NCBI RefSeq assembly: GCF_001636345.1
Contig: NZ_KV440945.1
Location: 1,080,475 to 1,144,474, forward strand
Source of the DNA: Cytobacillus gottheilii
Lineage (GTDB): Bacteria; Bacillota; Bacilli; Bacillales; Cytobacillaceae
DNA length: 64,000 nucleotides
Reading direction: 5' to 3'
A program made the position numbers and the translations under genes. This document shows positions 1 through 9,422 of this stretch, in pieces; positions within the stretch are counted from its first letter, which is position 1, and each line of letters opens with the position of its first letter. The notes under the pieces were generated by a model that made no database searches, had not been told where the DNA came from, and was given only the letters and a program-made list of their open reading frames with translations.

Positions 1-555
1 ACAAGCAGAGGGGAACGTTCCTATGATATTTATTCACGCCTTTTGAAGGATCGTATTATTATGATTGGTGAAGAAATTACAGATGCTCTGGCCAACACGG
101 TGGTTGCACAATTGTTATTTTTAGCAGCAGAAGCACCTGATAAGGATATTTCCATTTACATTAATTCGCCAGGAGGATCGACCTCTGCTGGTTTTGCTAT
201 TTTTGATACCATGCAATATATTCAGCCGGATGTTCGGACGATATGCACAGGGATGGCAGCATCCTTTGGAGCGATGCTTCTTTTAGCTGGAACAAAAGGA
301 AAGCGATATGCTCTTCCAAACAGTGAGATTATGATTCATCAGCCGCTTGGCGGTGCAAGAGGGCAGGCATCGGAAATTGAAATTTCGGCGCGGAGAATTC
401 TGAAGCTTCGCGAGGACATAAATCAGATTATCTCAGAGCGGACAGGACAAAGCGTGGAGAAAGTGGCTCAGGATTCTGACCGGGATTATTTTATGAATGC
501 ACAAGAAGCGAAGGATTATGGGATAATCGACGAAATTTTGATTCCGAAAAAATGA
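1..555 (+). CDS. clpP: ATP-dependent Clp protease proteolytic subunit, 5'-truncated by window edge
   Basis: Serine peptidase subunit (family S14) that forms the tetradecameric degradation chamber used by Clp ATPases in the cytoplasm. The frame is open from base 1 (reads [18 protein letters not shown]), so the true start lies upstream; the TTG at 43 is internal. The catalytic triad is visible: Ser in GMAAS, His in MIHQPLGG and Asp in DSDRDYF, with the spacing of B. subtilis ClpP (25 and 49 residues). From memory the sequence is clearly more diverged than the housekeeping Bacillus ClpP, which is extremely conserved, so it is probably a second paralogue. A terminator follows. Confidence 0.93.
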   Translation, partial: TSRGERSYDIYSRLLKDRIIMIGEEITDALANTVVAQLLFLAAEAPDKDISIYINSPGGSTSAGFAIFDTMQYIQPDVRTICTGMAASFGAMLLLAGTKGKRYALPNSEIMIHQPLGGARGQASEIEISARRILKLREDINQIISERTGQSVEKVAQDSDRDYFMNAQEAKDYGIIDEILIPKK

Positions 556-603
556 TGAGTTAGGTCTTGAAATTTAAGAGTACTATGAAGCATATACAAA
601 TAT

Positions 604-656
604 AAAAAGGATGTCCCTGCGGCCAAAACGGTAAAGTGCAGGGCATCCTTTTTATT
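604..656 (+). terminator. Rho-independent terminator after clpP
   Basis: Inverted repeat AAAGGATG.CCCTGC / GCAGGGCATCCTTT followed by TTTATT. It ends the clpP transcript. Confidence 0.8.
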
Positions 657-794
657 GTCATTTTAAAGAAAGAGTACACAATTGGGACCTGATTTTTAGT
701 GGCAATGTCTGCTGCCAGAATTCGAAGCCCACTCACAAATAGGGGTATTTGCATATGTTTTAGTGTAGGCATAAAATAGAAGGAGGTTATACAG

Positions 795-1028
795 ATGATG
801 CCATATCGAAGCCCTTATCATGCTCCAAGAAATGATAGCCGCTTTTTCTTTGCAGGACCTTTCGTCGGCGGTTTACTTGGAGGTTTAGTAGGAAGTGCTA
901 TTCTTGGTCCGCGTCCATTCTACGGACCACGCCCATATCCAGGTCCATTTTATGGGCCAGCGCCATACGGACCAGTACCATACGGACCAGTACCATACGG
1001 TCCAGGACCGTACGGATATCCTTATTAA
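795..1028 (+). CDS. Small Gly/Pro/Tyr-rich protein with one hydrophobic segment
   Basis: A 77-residue protein. AGGAGG at 781 is 8 nt before the ATG (a second ATG follows directly). Residues about 17-38 are a Gly-rich hydrophobic stretch (FVGGLLGGLVGSAIL). The rest is a low-complexity tail of PYGP/FYGP repeats. This composition is typical of small spore-coat or surface-associated proteins in Bacillus, but I do not recognise a named family. It is a single gene with its own terminator. Function unknown; a spore-related role is an inference from composition only. Confidence 0.75.
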   Translation: MMPYRSPYHAPRNDSRFFFAGPFVGGLLGGLVGSAILGPRPFYGPRPYPGPFYGPAPYGPVPYGPVPYGPGPYGYPY

Positions 1029-1041
1029 TAATCAATTGTTA

Positions 1042-1076
1042 AGCTCTCCTCATCCAAAGGAGAGCTTTTTATTTTT
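1042..1076 (+). terminator. Rho-independent terminator
   Basis: Perfect 8-bp stem AGCTCTCC / GGAGAGCT with a 9-nt loop, then TTTTATTTTT. Confidence 0.85.
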
Positions 1077-1086
1077 CAGCATGTGC

Positions 1087-1494
1087 TCAGCTCCATCGTA
1101 ATTTAAGAGCCAGCTGGCAGCAATTTGCGGCAGCATTGCTGTCAGCTGATGATTCAAATGTTAGTCGAAGTCCGCTAGGTGTATATTCCACCTTTGGAAG
1201 CAGGGTAATTCCAGTTGTTTTAATGAGGGATTGGACTTTCTCCATTTTAGATTCCTGTGCTGCTGACATAAGTTCAAAGGAAAACGATCTAGATTGTGCC
1301 ATTTTACTAAGCAGTACACTCGCGCTTTGCATCATGACCTCAAGCTCCTTCGCTGAGTTCATAAACATCCCAGGATCAACAGTTGGAAACTGTCTGTGCG
1401 GTCCAGTGAGAGGGTTTCTATGTACATAAGGAAGATATCTTACAGGAGGGTGGTAAGGGGTTCTAGTTGGGTAATAAACATAATAATAATTCAT
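1087..1494 (-). CDS. Conserved hypothetical protein, Tyr/Pro-rich N-terminus
   Basis: A 135-residue protein read from the ATG at 1494 (GGGG 8 nt upstream); the frame stays open a further 13 codons upstream but without a ribosome binding site. It starts MNYYYVYYPTRTPYHPP, continues with a probably helical middle (about residues 40-90), and ends with a short strand-rich part closing in LALKLRWS. No signal peptide or membrane segment. I recall similar uncharacterised proteins in other Bacillus genomes but no assigned function. It converges with the upstream small Gly/Pro/Tyr-rich gene. Confidence 0.7.
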   Translation of the reverse strand: MNYYYVYYPTRTPYHPPVRYLPYVHRNPLTGPHRQFPTVDPGMFMNSAKELEVMMQSASVLLSKMAQSRSFSFELMSAAQESKMEKVQSLIKTTGITLLPKVEYTPSGLRLTFESSADSNAAANCCQLALKLRWS

Positions 1495-1732
1495 GCTGAC
1501 ATCCCCTTTCATATTCAATGTTAAAAATACCAATTACACTATATGTTTCTGATTTATAAAATATGTTAGATTCCCAAACGAAAACAGCTGACAAAATTAA
1601 AAAGGCAGAATGATGACTTTATAAGAGCATTTTTAAGGGGAACTTGCTAAAATAAAGAAAACTATTTGGGCATAGGTTTGCACTTAATTAAACTTCCATA
1701 ATTTTGAGGCATTTATAAAAGGGGCGGACGCG

Positions 1733-2338
1733 ATGGAACTGGAAGTCATATTAGATATGATTGAAAATAATGGATACATAGGCCTCTTTATTTGGCTTTG
1801 GATTGGTGTATTTGTCTTTCCAGTTCCCAACGAAGTGATTACGATGACTGTAGGTTTGGCAAGTTCATTGGGAGTCCTGCACCCTGCCGGAGCGTTTGCC
1901 GCCGTTTATGGGGGAATAGTAGCTGCGCTTACAACTGCATATACACTTGGGAGGGTAATTGGCAGACCACTGCTTTCATATTTTGAAAGAAGAGAACGCT
2001 TTTCAAAGCCTATACAAAAGTCAATGAAAATAATGGATCAGTATCATGCACTCTCGTTATCAATCAGCTATTTTATACCGGGAGTCAGAAACTTTCTTCC
2101 CTTTCTCTATGGCTTCAGCAAATTGCCATATAAGACATTTGCTTTGTTTGCCTATAGCGGCGCTTTATTATGGTTATCCATAGTCTTTCCGCTCGGACTG
2201 CTATTTGGAGACCATATTGAAACCATTGTTGCTCATGAACAGGAAATTTTTGTCATGTTAGGGTTTATCCTAGTGTTTTTTGTTTCATTTAAGCTAATTA
2301 GAAGGAAAAGAATGAAAAAGAGAGAAAAGATGACATAG
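1733..2338 (+). CDS. DedA family membrane protein
   Basis: A 201-residue integral membrane protein of the DedA/SNARE-associated (VTT) family, related to B. subtilis YngC. These proteins are now linked to phospholipid scrambling and proton-coupled undecaprenyl-phosphate recycling. Seen here: hydrophobic segments near residues 14-35, 48-70, 135-160 and 170-190, the family signature SISYFIPGVRNFLPFLYG with its conserved Pro, Arg and Gly, and a basic C-terminal tail. ATG start with GGGG upstream. The specific substrate is not predictable from sequence. Confidence 0.88.
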   Translation: MELEVILDMIENNGYIGLFIWLWIGVFVFPVPNEVITMTVGLASSLGVLHPAGAFAAVYGGIVAALTTAYTLGRVIGRPLLSYFERRERFSKPIQKSMKIMDQYHALSLSISYFIPGVRNFLPFLYGFSKLPYKTFALFAYSGALLWLSIVFPLGLLFGDHIETIVAHEQEIFVMLGFILVFFVSFKLIRRKRMKKREKMT

Positions 2339-2371
2339 AAGAGAAAGAATATAGTGTATGGGGGAACTGGA

Positions 2372-2758
2372 ATGACAAGTCTAAAAAACACTTTAATGGA
2401 ATCATTAGGCATTGAAATTACCTTGCTGGAAAAAGGACATGTCGTGGCAACCATGCCTGTTGACGAAAGAACAAGGCAGCCTTTTGGTCTGCTTCATGGA
2501 GGTGCTTCCGTTGCACTCGCCGAAACGGCTGCAAGTGTGGGAGCATTCGAACTGATTGATCAAGAAACAGAAGCGGCTGTTGGACTTGAGATTAATGCCA
2601 ATCATATTAGAGGTGTAAAAGAAGGCATAGTTACTGCAAATGCAACCGTCCTTCATCAAGGAAAAAGTACGATGGTATGGGATGTAAAAATAACGGATGA
2701 ACAAGATAATTTGATATGTGTTTCCAGATGTACAATGGCTGTCATAAAAAGAAAGTAA
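2372..2758 (+). CDS. menI: Hotdog-fold thioesterase, probable DHNA-CoA thioesterase
   Basis: A 128-residue PaaI/YdiI-type hotdog thioesterase corresponding to B. subtilis YuxO (MenI), which hydrolyses 1,4-dihydroxy-2-naphthoyl-CoA in menaquinone synthesis. Conserved features are the HGGASVALAET helix (with the catalytic acid in the ALAET part) and the strand LEINANHIRGVKEG. The ATG at 2372 lies 7 nt after GGGGG; a GTG at 2354 in the same frame has no good site. In B. subtilis yuxO also sits beside mrp, and here it converges on mrpG, so synteny supports the call. Confidence 0.85.
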   Translation: MTSLKNTLMESLGIEITLLEKGHVVATMPVDERTRQPFGLLHGGASVALAETAASVGAFELIDQETEAAVGLEINANHIRGVKEGIVTANATVLHQGKSTMVWDVKITDEQDNLICVSRCTMAVIKRK

Positions 2759-2763
2759 GCAAA

Positions 2764-2792
2764 AACCTCCAGATAGATTCTGGAGGTTTTTC
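2764..2792. terminator. Bidirectional terminator between menI and mrpG
   Basis: Perfect 10-bp stem AACCTCCAGA / TCTGGAGGTT with loop TAGAT and T/A runs on both sides. It serves the two convergent transcripts. Confidence 0.88.
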
Positions 2793-2798
2793 ACTTAA

Positions 2799-3173
2799 TC
2801 AGCGGCTTACTTTTTCAGCAAGCTTTTTCTTCTTTTCGGAAACTTCTTTATAGTCATCTCTTACACTTTGATCCCAAAGTTTTACACCAGAGTTATATGC
2901 TGCACGCCCAATTAAATGCCCAGCTACAGGTGAGGTTAAAAAGATGAATACAATCCCAAGTACGATTCGCGGATTAAAGTATCCGTCAATGAAGTAAAAG
3001 TAAAGTAAGGCACCAATTAAAATACACATAACACCAAGTGTCGCTGACTTAGAAGCAGCATGGTTCCTTGTGTAAACATCCGGCAGCCGAATAACGCCAA
3101 AGGCAGCTACAAGACTTAAAAATGCACCAATTAATAAAAATACTACTATTAGAATATTAGCGATCTCGATCAT
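2799..3173 (-). CDS. mrpG: Mrp Na+/H+ antiporter subunit G
   Basis: About 124 residues with three membrane segments; PhaG/MnhG/YufB family, last subunit of the Mrp complex. Family motifs are [21 protein letters not shown] and [16 protein letters not shown]. The start overlaps the end of mrpF by 17 bp. Two starts are possible: the ATG at 3173 (SD 12 nt away) or a TTG at 3179 that sits 6 nt after GGGAG and has the better spacing. The C-terminus is cytoplasmic and Lys-rich. It is needed with the other six subunits for Na+(Li+)/H+ exchange. Confidence 0.93.
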   Translation of the reverse strand: MIEIANILIVVFLLIGAFLSLVAAFGVIRLPDVYTRNHAASKSATLGVMCILIGALLYFYFIDGYFNPRIVLGIVFIFLTSPVAGHLIGRAAYNSGVKLWDQSVRDDYKEVSEKKKKLAEKVSR

Positions 3174-3441
3174 GTTCAATGATGACTCCCTTCTCCAGGT
3201 ATTTAGAGAAGGCAACAGTGCCGATAAATGCCAGAATCCCAAGAAGTAAAATTACTTCAAGAAATGCATTTGTATCTAACCCAATTGAAATAAGTGCAAT
3301 CAAGGCGACTAAATTAATTCCAATTGCATCTAGAGCAATAACACGATCGGGAGTTGAAGGCCCTTTAATAACTCGATAAGTGAGCGCTAATATGGCCGCA
3401 GCAATACAGATGATGGAAATCATTACAACCGTATGAATCAT
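3157..3441 (-). CDS. mrpF: Mrp Na+/H+ antiporter subunit F
   Basis: A 94-residue protein with three transmembrane helices and the family motif [18 protein letters not shown]. Its ATG overlaps the mrpE stop by one base (TAATG), indicating translational coupling. In B. subtilis MrpF is also associated with cholate efflux, as well as being an obligatory part of the antiporter. Confidence 0.95.
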   Translation of the reverse strand: MIHTVVMISIICIAAAILALTYRVIKGPSTPDRVIALDAIGINLVALIALISIGLDTNAFLEVILLLGILAFIGTVAFSKYLEKGVIIEHDRDR

Positions 3442-3917
3442 TATTTGCTCACCTCCAGAATGGCTTTTTCAAAGGTGTTTTTAATGGAATCAATTGCTTC
3501 GTTGGCGTCCTCTATGTCCATTGCATGAACATATAAGATTTTTTTGTCATCTGATACATCAATAACCAATGTTCCCGGAGTTAATGTAATCAGATTTGCA
3601 AGTGTCGTGATTTCCCAATCTCTTTCCAGAACAGTCGGAAGTGCAAAAATGCCAGGCTTCATATCCAATTTTGGTTTTAAGACGGATTTTACAACTGCTA
3701 CATTTGACAAGACGAGCTCTTTCAAAAATAGCAGGATTAGACTGATAATCGCAAACACTCTTAGCAAATAGAACCGAGATGGAAAAAACCGCCTAAACGC
3801 AAAGATAATGAGCAGACCAAAAAAGTAACCTTTCAAAAACGCTATAGGTTCATAGCTTGCGGTTAAGAACATCCAAGTAAAGCCGAGAAACATGTTTAAT
3901 AATATTTGAAATGCCAT
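3441..3917 (-). CDS. mrpE: Mrp Na+/H+ antiporter subunit E
   Basis: A 158-residue protein with two N-terminal membrane segments and a soluble C-terminal domain; motifs VLSNVAVVKSVLKPKL and ITLTPGTLVIDVSDD are family hallmarks. The ATG at 3917 is 8 nt after AAAGGAG and 5 nt past the mrpD stop, so it is chosen over the in-frame GTG/ATG just upstream. Part of the second sub-complex of the Mrp antiporter. Confidence 0.95.
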   Translation of the reverse strand: MAFQILLNMFLGFTWMFLTASYEPIAFLKGYFFGLLIIFAFRRFFPSRFYLLRVFAIISLILLFLKELVLSNVAVVKSVLKPKLDMKPGIFALPTVLERDWEITTLANLITLTPGTLVIDVSDDKKILYVHAMDIEDANEAIDSIKNTFEKAILEVSK

Positions 3918-3922
3918 GCTCA

Positions 3923-5413
3923 TCACTCCTTTAGAACAGCGTCAATATAAAGATCAGGGTTCACTAGTATATTGGCGGCCTGTGAAATGTATGGGAAAAC
4001 AAAATCTGCACCAACTCCATAAACAACAGCTAATATGACTAAGATCACTGGCGCTGCCATCAGCTGGCGCACAGGAGCTTTTTCCTCACCTTTGTATGTA
4101 AGAGGTTTTCCCCAAAATCCGTTAATAAAAATCTTCATGACTGAGAATAAGACGAACAAGCTAGACATTAGGACAATAGCGCCAGTCCAATAATGTTCAG
4201 CATCAAAAACTCCTTTTATCAAAAGCAGTTTTCCGACAAATCCGCTTAGCGGCGGAATGCCTGCTAATGCCAGTGAAGCAATGAAGAATGTCCAGGCAAG
4301 CCCAGGATAATTTTTAATTAAACCGCTTATTTGCTTAAGATTGCTTGTTCCTGTAATAGCAATCATAATGCCAACCAGCAGGAAGAGAGCAGCCTTGACG
4401 ATCATGTCATGAATAATGTAAAAGACAGAACCTGCTAATGCGTCCTCATTCATGGAGGCAACACCAGCAAGTATAACCCCTACTGCTGTAATAATATTGT
4501 AAATGATAATCTTCTTTATATCCCAATAAGCAATAGCTCCAATGACTCCGAGGATGATTGAGAGTACTGCCATTACACCTAAAAGGGTCTGAATCGTCCC
4601 GCCTTCATGATAAAATAAAAGTGAGTATGTTCTCGTGATGGAATAAACTCCAACCTTTGTCAGCAATGCCCCGAAAATAGCCATTACCGGAGCTGGAGGC
4701 GCATAATAGGAACCTGGAAGCCAGAAAAATAGCGGAAAAACGGCTCCTTTTAAGCCAAACACAATCATAAATAAAACACCAATTACTGTTATGATCCCAA
4801 GCTGCCCATCTGCACTAATGGAAGCGATCCGTTCAGATAAGTGAGCCATGTTTAAGGTGCCGGTTACAGAATATAAGTAACCTACCGCAATGACAAATAA
4901 AGCAGAAGAGATCACGTTCACTAAGAGATATTTGATTGATTCGCGCAGCTGAATCTTTGTGCCTCCCAGAACAATTAACACATAAGAAGACATCAGCATG
5001 ACTTCAAAAAATACAAAGAGATTGAAAATATCCCCTGTAGTAAATGCTCCATTGACTCCTACAATCAAAAAGCTCATCGAAGCATAATAGTTAAACTTTT
5101 CACGCTCTTGTCCAATCCCCCGAAAAGAGAAGATGATACAAGCAAAAGAGATAATACTCGTTGTTAGCACAAGCAAAGCAGATAGCATATCTGAAACGAG
5201 TGTGATGCCGAATGGAGCATCCCAGTTTGATAAATTAAGTGTTTGAATGCCTTCTGTATGTACTTTATGAGCGAGCATAGCCGCAATGATCACTGTTACA
5301 AATGCTGAAATACTTGCAACCCACCTTTGCAGCATAACATGTTTATTGATAAACATGAGAAGGACCCCAGTAATAAGCGGAATCAGAATCGGCAGTAATA
5401 AAAAGTTAATCAT
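3923..5413 (-). CDS. mrpD: Mrp Na+/H+ antiporter subunit D
   Basis: A 496-residue polytopic protein homologous to the proton-pumping NuoN/NuoM subunits of complex I (Proton_antipo_M domain, about residues 125-420). Seen: conserved [11 protein letters not shown], the [13 protein letters not shown] segment [16 protein letters not shown] and the glutamate in [10 protein letters not shown]. It starts inside the 3' end of mrpC (8-bp overlap). MrpD with MrpA forms the proton-translocating core. Length matches B. subtilis MrpD (493). Confidence 0.96.
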   Translation of the reverse strand: MINFLLLPILIPLITGVLLMFINKHVMLQRWVASISAFVTVIIAAMLAHKVHTEGIQTLNLSNWDAPFGITLVSDMLSALLVLTTSIISFACIIFSFRGIGQEREKFNYYASMSFLIVGVNGAFTTGDIFNLFVFFEVMLMSSYVLIVLGGTKIQLRESIKYLLVNVISSALFVIAVGYLYSVTGTLNMAHLSERIASISADGQLGIITVIGVLFMIVFGLKGAVFPLFFWLPGSYYAPPAPVMAIFGALLTKVGVYSITRTYSLLFYHEGGTIQTLLGVMAVLSIILGVIGAIAYWDIKKIIIYNIITAVGVILAGVASMNEDALAGSVFYIIHDMIVKAALFLLVGIMIAITGTSNLKQISGLIKNYPGLAWTFFIASLALAGIPPLSGFVGKLLLIKGVFDAEHYWTGAIVLMSSLFVLFSVMKIFINGFWGKPLTYKGEEKAPVRQLMAAPVILVILAVVYGVGADFVFPYISQAANILVNPDLYIDAVLKE

Positions 5414-5747
5414 TTCCTTCAGTTCCTCTCAGTTTCTCCATATTATCTGTCCCAAGCTCCTTGTATGCGCGATAAGCTAGCACAAGGAAAAAGGCAGTTA
5501 CACCAAAACTAATAACGATTGCTGTTAGAATAAGTGCCTGCGGAAGGGGATCTGTATAAGAAGGGGCTTCTTCGCCAAGAAGCGGTGCAGCTCCTTTTTT
5601 AAGACCTCCCATTGTTAATAATAAAAGGTGAGCGCCGTGACTTAAAAGTCCAGTACCGATGATAATTCGCAGCAAGCTTTTTGAGAGTATTAAATAGGTA
5701 GCACACATAAATAAAATCCCGATAACAAAAGCCATTAGTATTTCCAT
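5406..5747 (-). CDS. mrpC: Mrp Na+/H+ antiporter subunit C
   Basis: A 113-residue NuoK homologue with three transmembrane helices and the motif [16 protein letters not shown] followed by [19 protein letters not shown] residues (here [18 protein letters not shown]). It is start-stop coupled to mrpB (TAATG) and overlaps mrpD by 8 bp, as expected for a tightly stoichiometric membrane complex. Confidence 0.96.
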   Translation of the reverse strand: MEILMAFVIGILFMCATYLILSKSLLRIIIGTGLLSHGAHLLLLTMGGLKKGAAPLLGEEAPSYTDPLPQALILTAIVISFGVTAFFLVLAYRAYKELGTDNMEKLRGTEGND

Positions 5748-6169
5748 TATTCATCTCCTCCAATCGTTTGAATAATGGTCATAGTTACACCTACTACTAC
5801 CAGAAATACACCTAAGTCAAATATAGTAGCCGTATGCAGGGCCATTTCACCTAAAATAGGCAGGTGAACATCACCAAAAGCATGTGTTAAAAATGGAACA
5901 TTAAACAATAAAGCGCCAGCGGCTGTTCCGATTGCGAACAAAAGCCCAACCGCTGTCATGGTCATATAATTAATCGGCAGGATCTTAGCGACTGTTTTCA
6001 TGTCAAAGGCAAGCAGAAGCAGGATAATGGCTCCTGCTGTAAGCAATCCGCCGACAAAGCCGCCTCCCGGAGTATAGTGACCGGCAAAAAAGATATAGAT
6101 CGAGAAAAGGACGATAATAAACAGCACGATTTTGGTTGCTGTCTGAAGGATAAGATCATTCGTTTTCAT
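5747..6169 (-). CDS. mrpB: Mrp Na+/H+ antiporter subunit B
   Basis: A 140-residue protein with four membrane segments, MnhB family; [21 protein letters not shown] is the characteristic motif. It begins 1 bp downstream of the mrpA stop. Related to the C-terminal part of MrpA, and required for antiport. Confidence 0.96.
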   Translation of the reverse strand: MKTNDLILQTATKIVLFIIVLFSIYIFFAGHYTPGGGFVGGLLTAGAIILLLLAFDMKTVAKILPINYMTMTAVGLLFAIGTAAGALLFNVPFLTHAFGDVHLPILGEMALHTATIFDLGVFLVVVGVTMTIIQTIGGDE

Positions 6170-6170
6170 G

Positions 6171-8552
6171 CTATTTCGCCCCTTTCATTCTAAGTTTTAT
6201 CATGGCGTAGATTCCAATAGATGCAATGGCAAGCACCACAATTTCAAATAACGTATCAAATCCGCGGAAGTCAACAAGAATAACGTTTACCATGTTTTTC
6301 CCAGCCGCTTCGGTATAAGTATTCTCCACATAATATTGTGAAATGGATTCAAACAGTTTTGTACTATGCGCTGATAGTGCAATTAGTGTTACAACTGCTC
6401 CCACACCAATAGAGATGACTAAATTGGTTGCTTTAAAAGCCATTCGTTCCTCATTCCGTTTCTTTGGCAAGTGGTAAAAACATAGAAGGAACAAGGAAAC
6501 GGATATCGTTTCGATAACCAATTGTGTCAACGCCAAGTCCGGTGCCCGGAAGTTAACGAAAAACAATGCAACCGTATAACCAACTGTACCAAGCAGAATA
6601 ACGGATGTCAGTCTTGATTTAACGAATAAAATGGCCACTGATGCAATCACAATAACGGCAACCAGCAGTACTTCGTAATAACGTACATCTGCTGCATGTT
6701 CGAGATCAATCTTAAAGGCATTTTGCGAGAACAAAACAGACGATAAAATGGCGATGAAAAATGCAAAAATATAAATAAGATAGCTTCGGATTGAACCATT
6801 CATATACATTTTTGTCATTTTAAAAGAGCCGTTTTGTGCAAATAGCAGCCCTTGATCATAAGCCTTATTTAGTGCAAGTTTCTCAGGGAATAGACCATAA
6901 ATTTTTCTCCATTTCGCTAAAGAGAGGTAAAGCAATGTTCCTAATACGATAACGCCTATGGTCATCCATAACTCCAAATTAAAGCCATGCCAGAAAGAGA
7001 TATGAACTTCGAATAAAAATTCAGGCATAATCGCTGATAGTGCAGGTTCAATAATATTGACTGATAAAATATTTGGGAAAAAGCCAATAATTATCACTAA
7101 AGAAGCAAGGATGATTGGTGAAATTAACATGCCAATCGGTGCTTCGTGAGGTTTTTTCTCCAGTTTTTCAGGCTGAAGTTTGCCTGTGAACGTTTTGAAA
7201 ACAAGGATCATGCTGTAAATAAATGTGAATACACTAGCAATCCAAGCAATGACAGGGAACAGAATACCCCATGTATCTAATTGGAATACATTGAAATCTA
7301 TAATATGGGTCATCGCAGTAAAGAACATTTCCTTACTCAGGAATCCATTAAATGGCGGAAGACCGGCCATAGAAAATGAGCCAATAATCGCTAATGTGAA
7401 TGTAATAGGCATCAGCTGCATTAAACCGCCAAGTCTCCGTATATCACGTGTTCCTGTTTCATGATCGACAATCCCGACAACCATAAACAAACTTCCTTTG
7501 AAGGTCGCATGATTGATTAAGTGAAAGACTGCGGCAGTTGTAGCAATTGTATGGTATTTGTCATCAATGCCATCAAAATGCAGTGCAGCAGCACCTATTC
7601 CCAGCAATGACATGATCATACCAAGCTGACTGATCGTTGAAAACGCAAGGATTGCCTTTAGATCTGTTTGTTTCACAGCAGAAAAAGATCCCCAGAACAA
7701 GGTAACGATTCCAAAACCAGCGATGAGCCATAGCCAAAGCGCATGGTCAGCAAATACAGGGCTCATTCTCGCAACGAGGTAGATACCTGCTTTTACCATT
7801 GTGGCTGAATGGAGATATGCACTGACAGGCGTTGGTGCCTCCATTGCGTCTGGCAGCCAGATGTGAAACGGAAATTGAGCTGATTTTGTAAAGGCGCCAA
7901 GCAAAATACAAAGCAAGGCAGGAACAAACAACGGATGTGTAAAGATCACATCTGATTGTGCAATAATTTCAGATATGCTAAAGGTTCCAGTCATTATGTA
8001 TAAGAGGATAATGCCTCCAAGCATGGATAGACCGCCAAAAACGGTAATCAGCATCGACTTTTGAGCACCATAACGAGACTTCTCACGATCATACCAATAT
8101 CCAATTAGCAGAAAAGAAGAAAAGCTTGTTAATTCCCAAAAAGCGTATAGAACAATTAAGTTATCCGATAGGACAACTCCAAGCATAGCCCCCATAAAAA
8201 GAAGCAAATACACATAGAATGTATTTAACTTTTCTTTATCCTTCGATAAATAATAAATGGAGTAAAGAATGACTAAGGTTCCAATCCCCGTAATAAGCAG
8301 GGCAAAAAGCAAACCAAGTCCATCAATCTTAGCAGTAAACTCAATCCCTAATGCTTCAATCCATGTAAACGATTCGATGATCGGCTGTGAAGTTGAAGTG
8401 GCTGAAACAAAAGAGACAAAATAAACAAACAATACAAGCGGCAATGGCAGGATAAACCAGCCTGTATGAACCTTCTTAAAGAGCTTGTACAGAATAGGTA
8501 CGAGCACCGCCAGAAGGAATGGTGAAATAATAGCCAAATGAAGCAGAGACAA
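6171..8552 (-). CDS. mrpA: Mrp Na+/H+ antiporter subunit A
   Basis: A 793-residue subunit: an N-terminal NuoL-like antiporter domain (about residues 60-480, with FWELTSFSSFLLIGYW, FPFHIWLPDAMEAPTPVSA and LPPFNGFLSKE), followed by an NuoJ/MnhB-like C-terminal extension (about 550-790, RAPDLALTQLVIETISV). The start is a TTG 7 nt after AAAGGAGG. First gene of the seven-gene operon 8552 to 2799. Mrp drives Na+ export and pH homeostasis at high pH using the proton motive force. Length is usual for Bacillus MrpA. Confidence 0.96.
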   Translation of the reverse strand: MSLLHLAIISPFLLAVLVPILYKLFKKVHTGWFILPLPLVLFVYFVSFVSATSTSQPIIESFTWIEALGIEFTAKIDGLGLLFALLITGIGTLVILYSIYYLSKDKEKLNTFYVYLLLFMGAMLGVVLSDNLIVLYAFWELTSFSSFLLIGYWYDREKSRYGAQKSMLITVFGGLSMLGGIILLYIMTGTFSISEIIAQSDVIFTHPLFVPALLCILLGAFTKSAQFPFHIWLPDAMEAPTPVSAYLHSATMVKAGIYLVARMSPVFADHALWLWLIAGFGIVTLFWGSFSAVKQTDLKAILAFSTISQLGMIMSLLGIGAAALHFDGIDDKYHTIATTAAVFHLINHATFKGSLFMVVGIVDHETGTRDIRRLGGLMQLMPITFTLAIIGSFSMAGLPPFNGFLSKEMFFTAMTHIIDFNVFQLDTWGILFPVIAWIASVFTFIYSMILVFKTFTGKLQPEKLEKKPHEAPIGMLISPIILASLVIIIGFFPNILSVNIIEPALSAIMPEFLFEVHISFWHGFNLELWMTIGVIVLGTLLYLSLAKWRKIYGLFPEKLALNKAYDQGLLFAQNGSFKMTKMYMNGSIRSYLIYIFAFFIAILSSVLFSQNAFKIDLEHAADVRYYEVLLVAVIVIASVAILFVKSRLTSVILLGTVGYTVALFFVNFRAPDLALTQLVIETISVSLFLLCFYHLPKKRNEERMAFKATNLVISIGVGAVVTLIALSAHSTKLFESISQYYVENTYTEAAGKNMVNVILVDFRGFDTLFEIVVLAIASIGIYAMIKLRMKGAK

Positions 8553-8556
8553 AACA

Positions 8557-8991
8557 AGACCTCCTTTATTGTTCTAAGAATGTAATAATCGGCGAGCTGT
8601 TATAGCAGCCTTTTTTATTTTTTCTAAAAGATTTTTGAAGCATGGGGCATATGAAAACTGCAGTCCCACTTCTTTTAGAATGGATATAAGTATGTATTTC
8701 AGGGGGTGCCTGTACATAGTATCCACACCTTATGTACAAAGTTATGTTTATTTATTTACCCAAAAAATAAAAAATACGACCTTACACCTGTTCCAAAAAG
8801 CATATCAAACCAAATTATAACCTAAAATTTTGTTGCATGCATGCTCTAAAACCTTTATATAAGTGGGTTTCTATCTTTCTTATTAAATATGTAGAAACAC
8901 GGAAAAAAATATAAAAAAATATTTTGAAATAATCTCCTTTGAATAAAAATCCGCTCTTATTCCCACACTTATAAATAGGGTGGTGTTATGG
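8557..8991. other. Divergent intergenic region, mrp operon upstream
   Basis: About 435 bp, AT-rich, between divergent mrpA and the small gene at 8992. On the minus strand a perfect TATAAT lies at 8814-8819 but without a recognisable -35. A weak hairpin followed by T's is at 8594-8620. I see no convincing gene here; a 61-codon frame at 8635-8820 has no ribosome binding site. Confidence 0.4.
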
Positions 8992-9222
8992 TTGAGGGCA
9001 AAAATTATTGCTGCAGTATCCATTTTTGTCGTACTGTTTTCCGGAGCATGGCTCGTTAACGAAAATGGAAAACGAGAATTTTATATTCCTGGTGAAGCTG
9101 ACGAAATAGTTGAAATGATGCCAGTGGAATCAGTTGAGAATATCATGCAGGCTCCTTTGGAGAACCAAAAGATTGAAGCCTTTCAATCAAGGGAATATGT
9201 GCGAATTAAAAAAGCTTCTTAA
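8992..9222 (+). CDS. Small membrane-anchored or secreted protein of unknown function
   Basis: A 76-residue protein (MRAKIIAAVSIFVVLFSGAW...) with an N-terminal hydrophobic segment, residues about 4-22, and an acidic C-terminal half ending in REYVRIKKAS. The TTG at 8992 is preceded by AGGGTGG at 7 nt; a GTG at 8980 is also in frame but precedes that site. A strong terminator follows immediately. No family recognised. Confidence 0.6.
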   Translation: MRAKIIAAVSIFVVLFSGAWLVNENGKREFYIPGEADEIVEMMPVESVENIMQAPLENQKIEAFQSREYVRIKKAS

Positions 9223-9223
9223 A

Positions 9224-9252
9224 AAGGACGAGAGAGATCTCGTTCTTTTTTG
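9224..9252 (+). terminator. Rho-independent terminator
   Basis: Stem AAAGGACGAGA / TCTCGTTCTTT immediately after the stop codon, followed by TTTTTG. Confidence 0.85.
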
Positions 9253-9383
9253 TGCTTTGAGATAGTATAAATTGGAATTAAAGCTAAAGGCACCGGCAAT
9301 TAAAAGTATCTTAGGGTATTCTGATCCGTTAACTTACAATTAACGAAAAATTGCGTTTTTCAGCAGTAAATGGAATTCTCTCA

Positions 9384-9392
9384 TGATATAAT
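9384..9392 (+). promoter_or_regulatory. Extended -10 promoter for kapD
   Basis: TGATATAAT (TG at 9384, TATAAT 9387-9392), about 30 nt before the kapD start. No good -35 element, as is usual for extended -10 promoters. Confidence 0.5.
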
Positions 9393-9422
9393 GGAAGAAA
9401 GTAGCCGGGGCAGGTGATTCAG

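Noticed and set aside
8635..8820. 61-codon ORF upstream of mrpA
   Set aside because: No SD, low-complexity AT-rich sequence.
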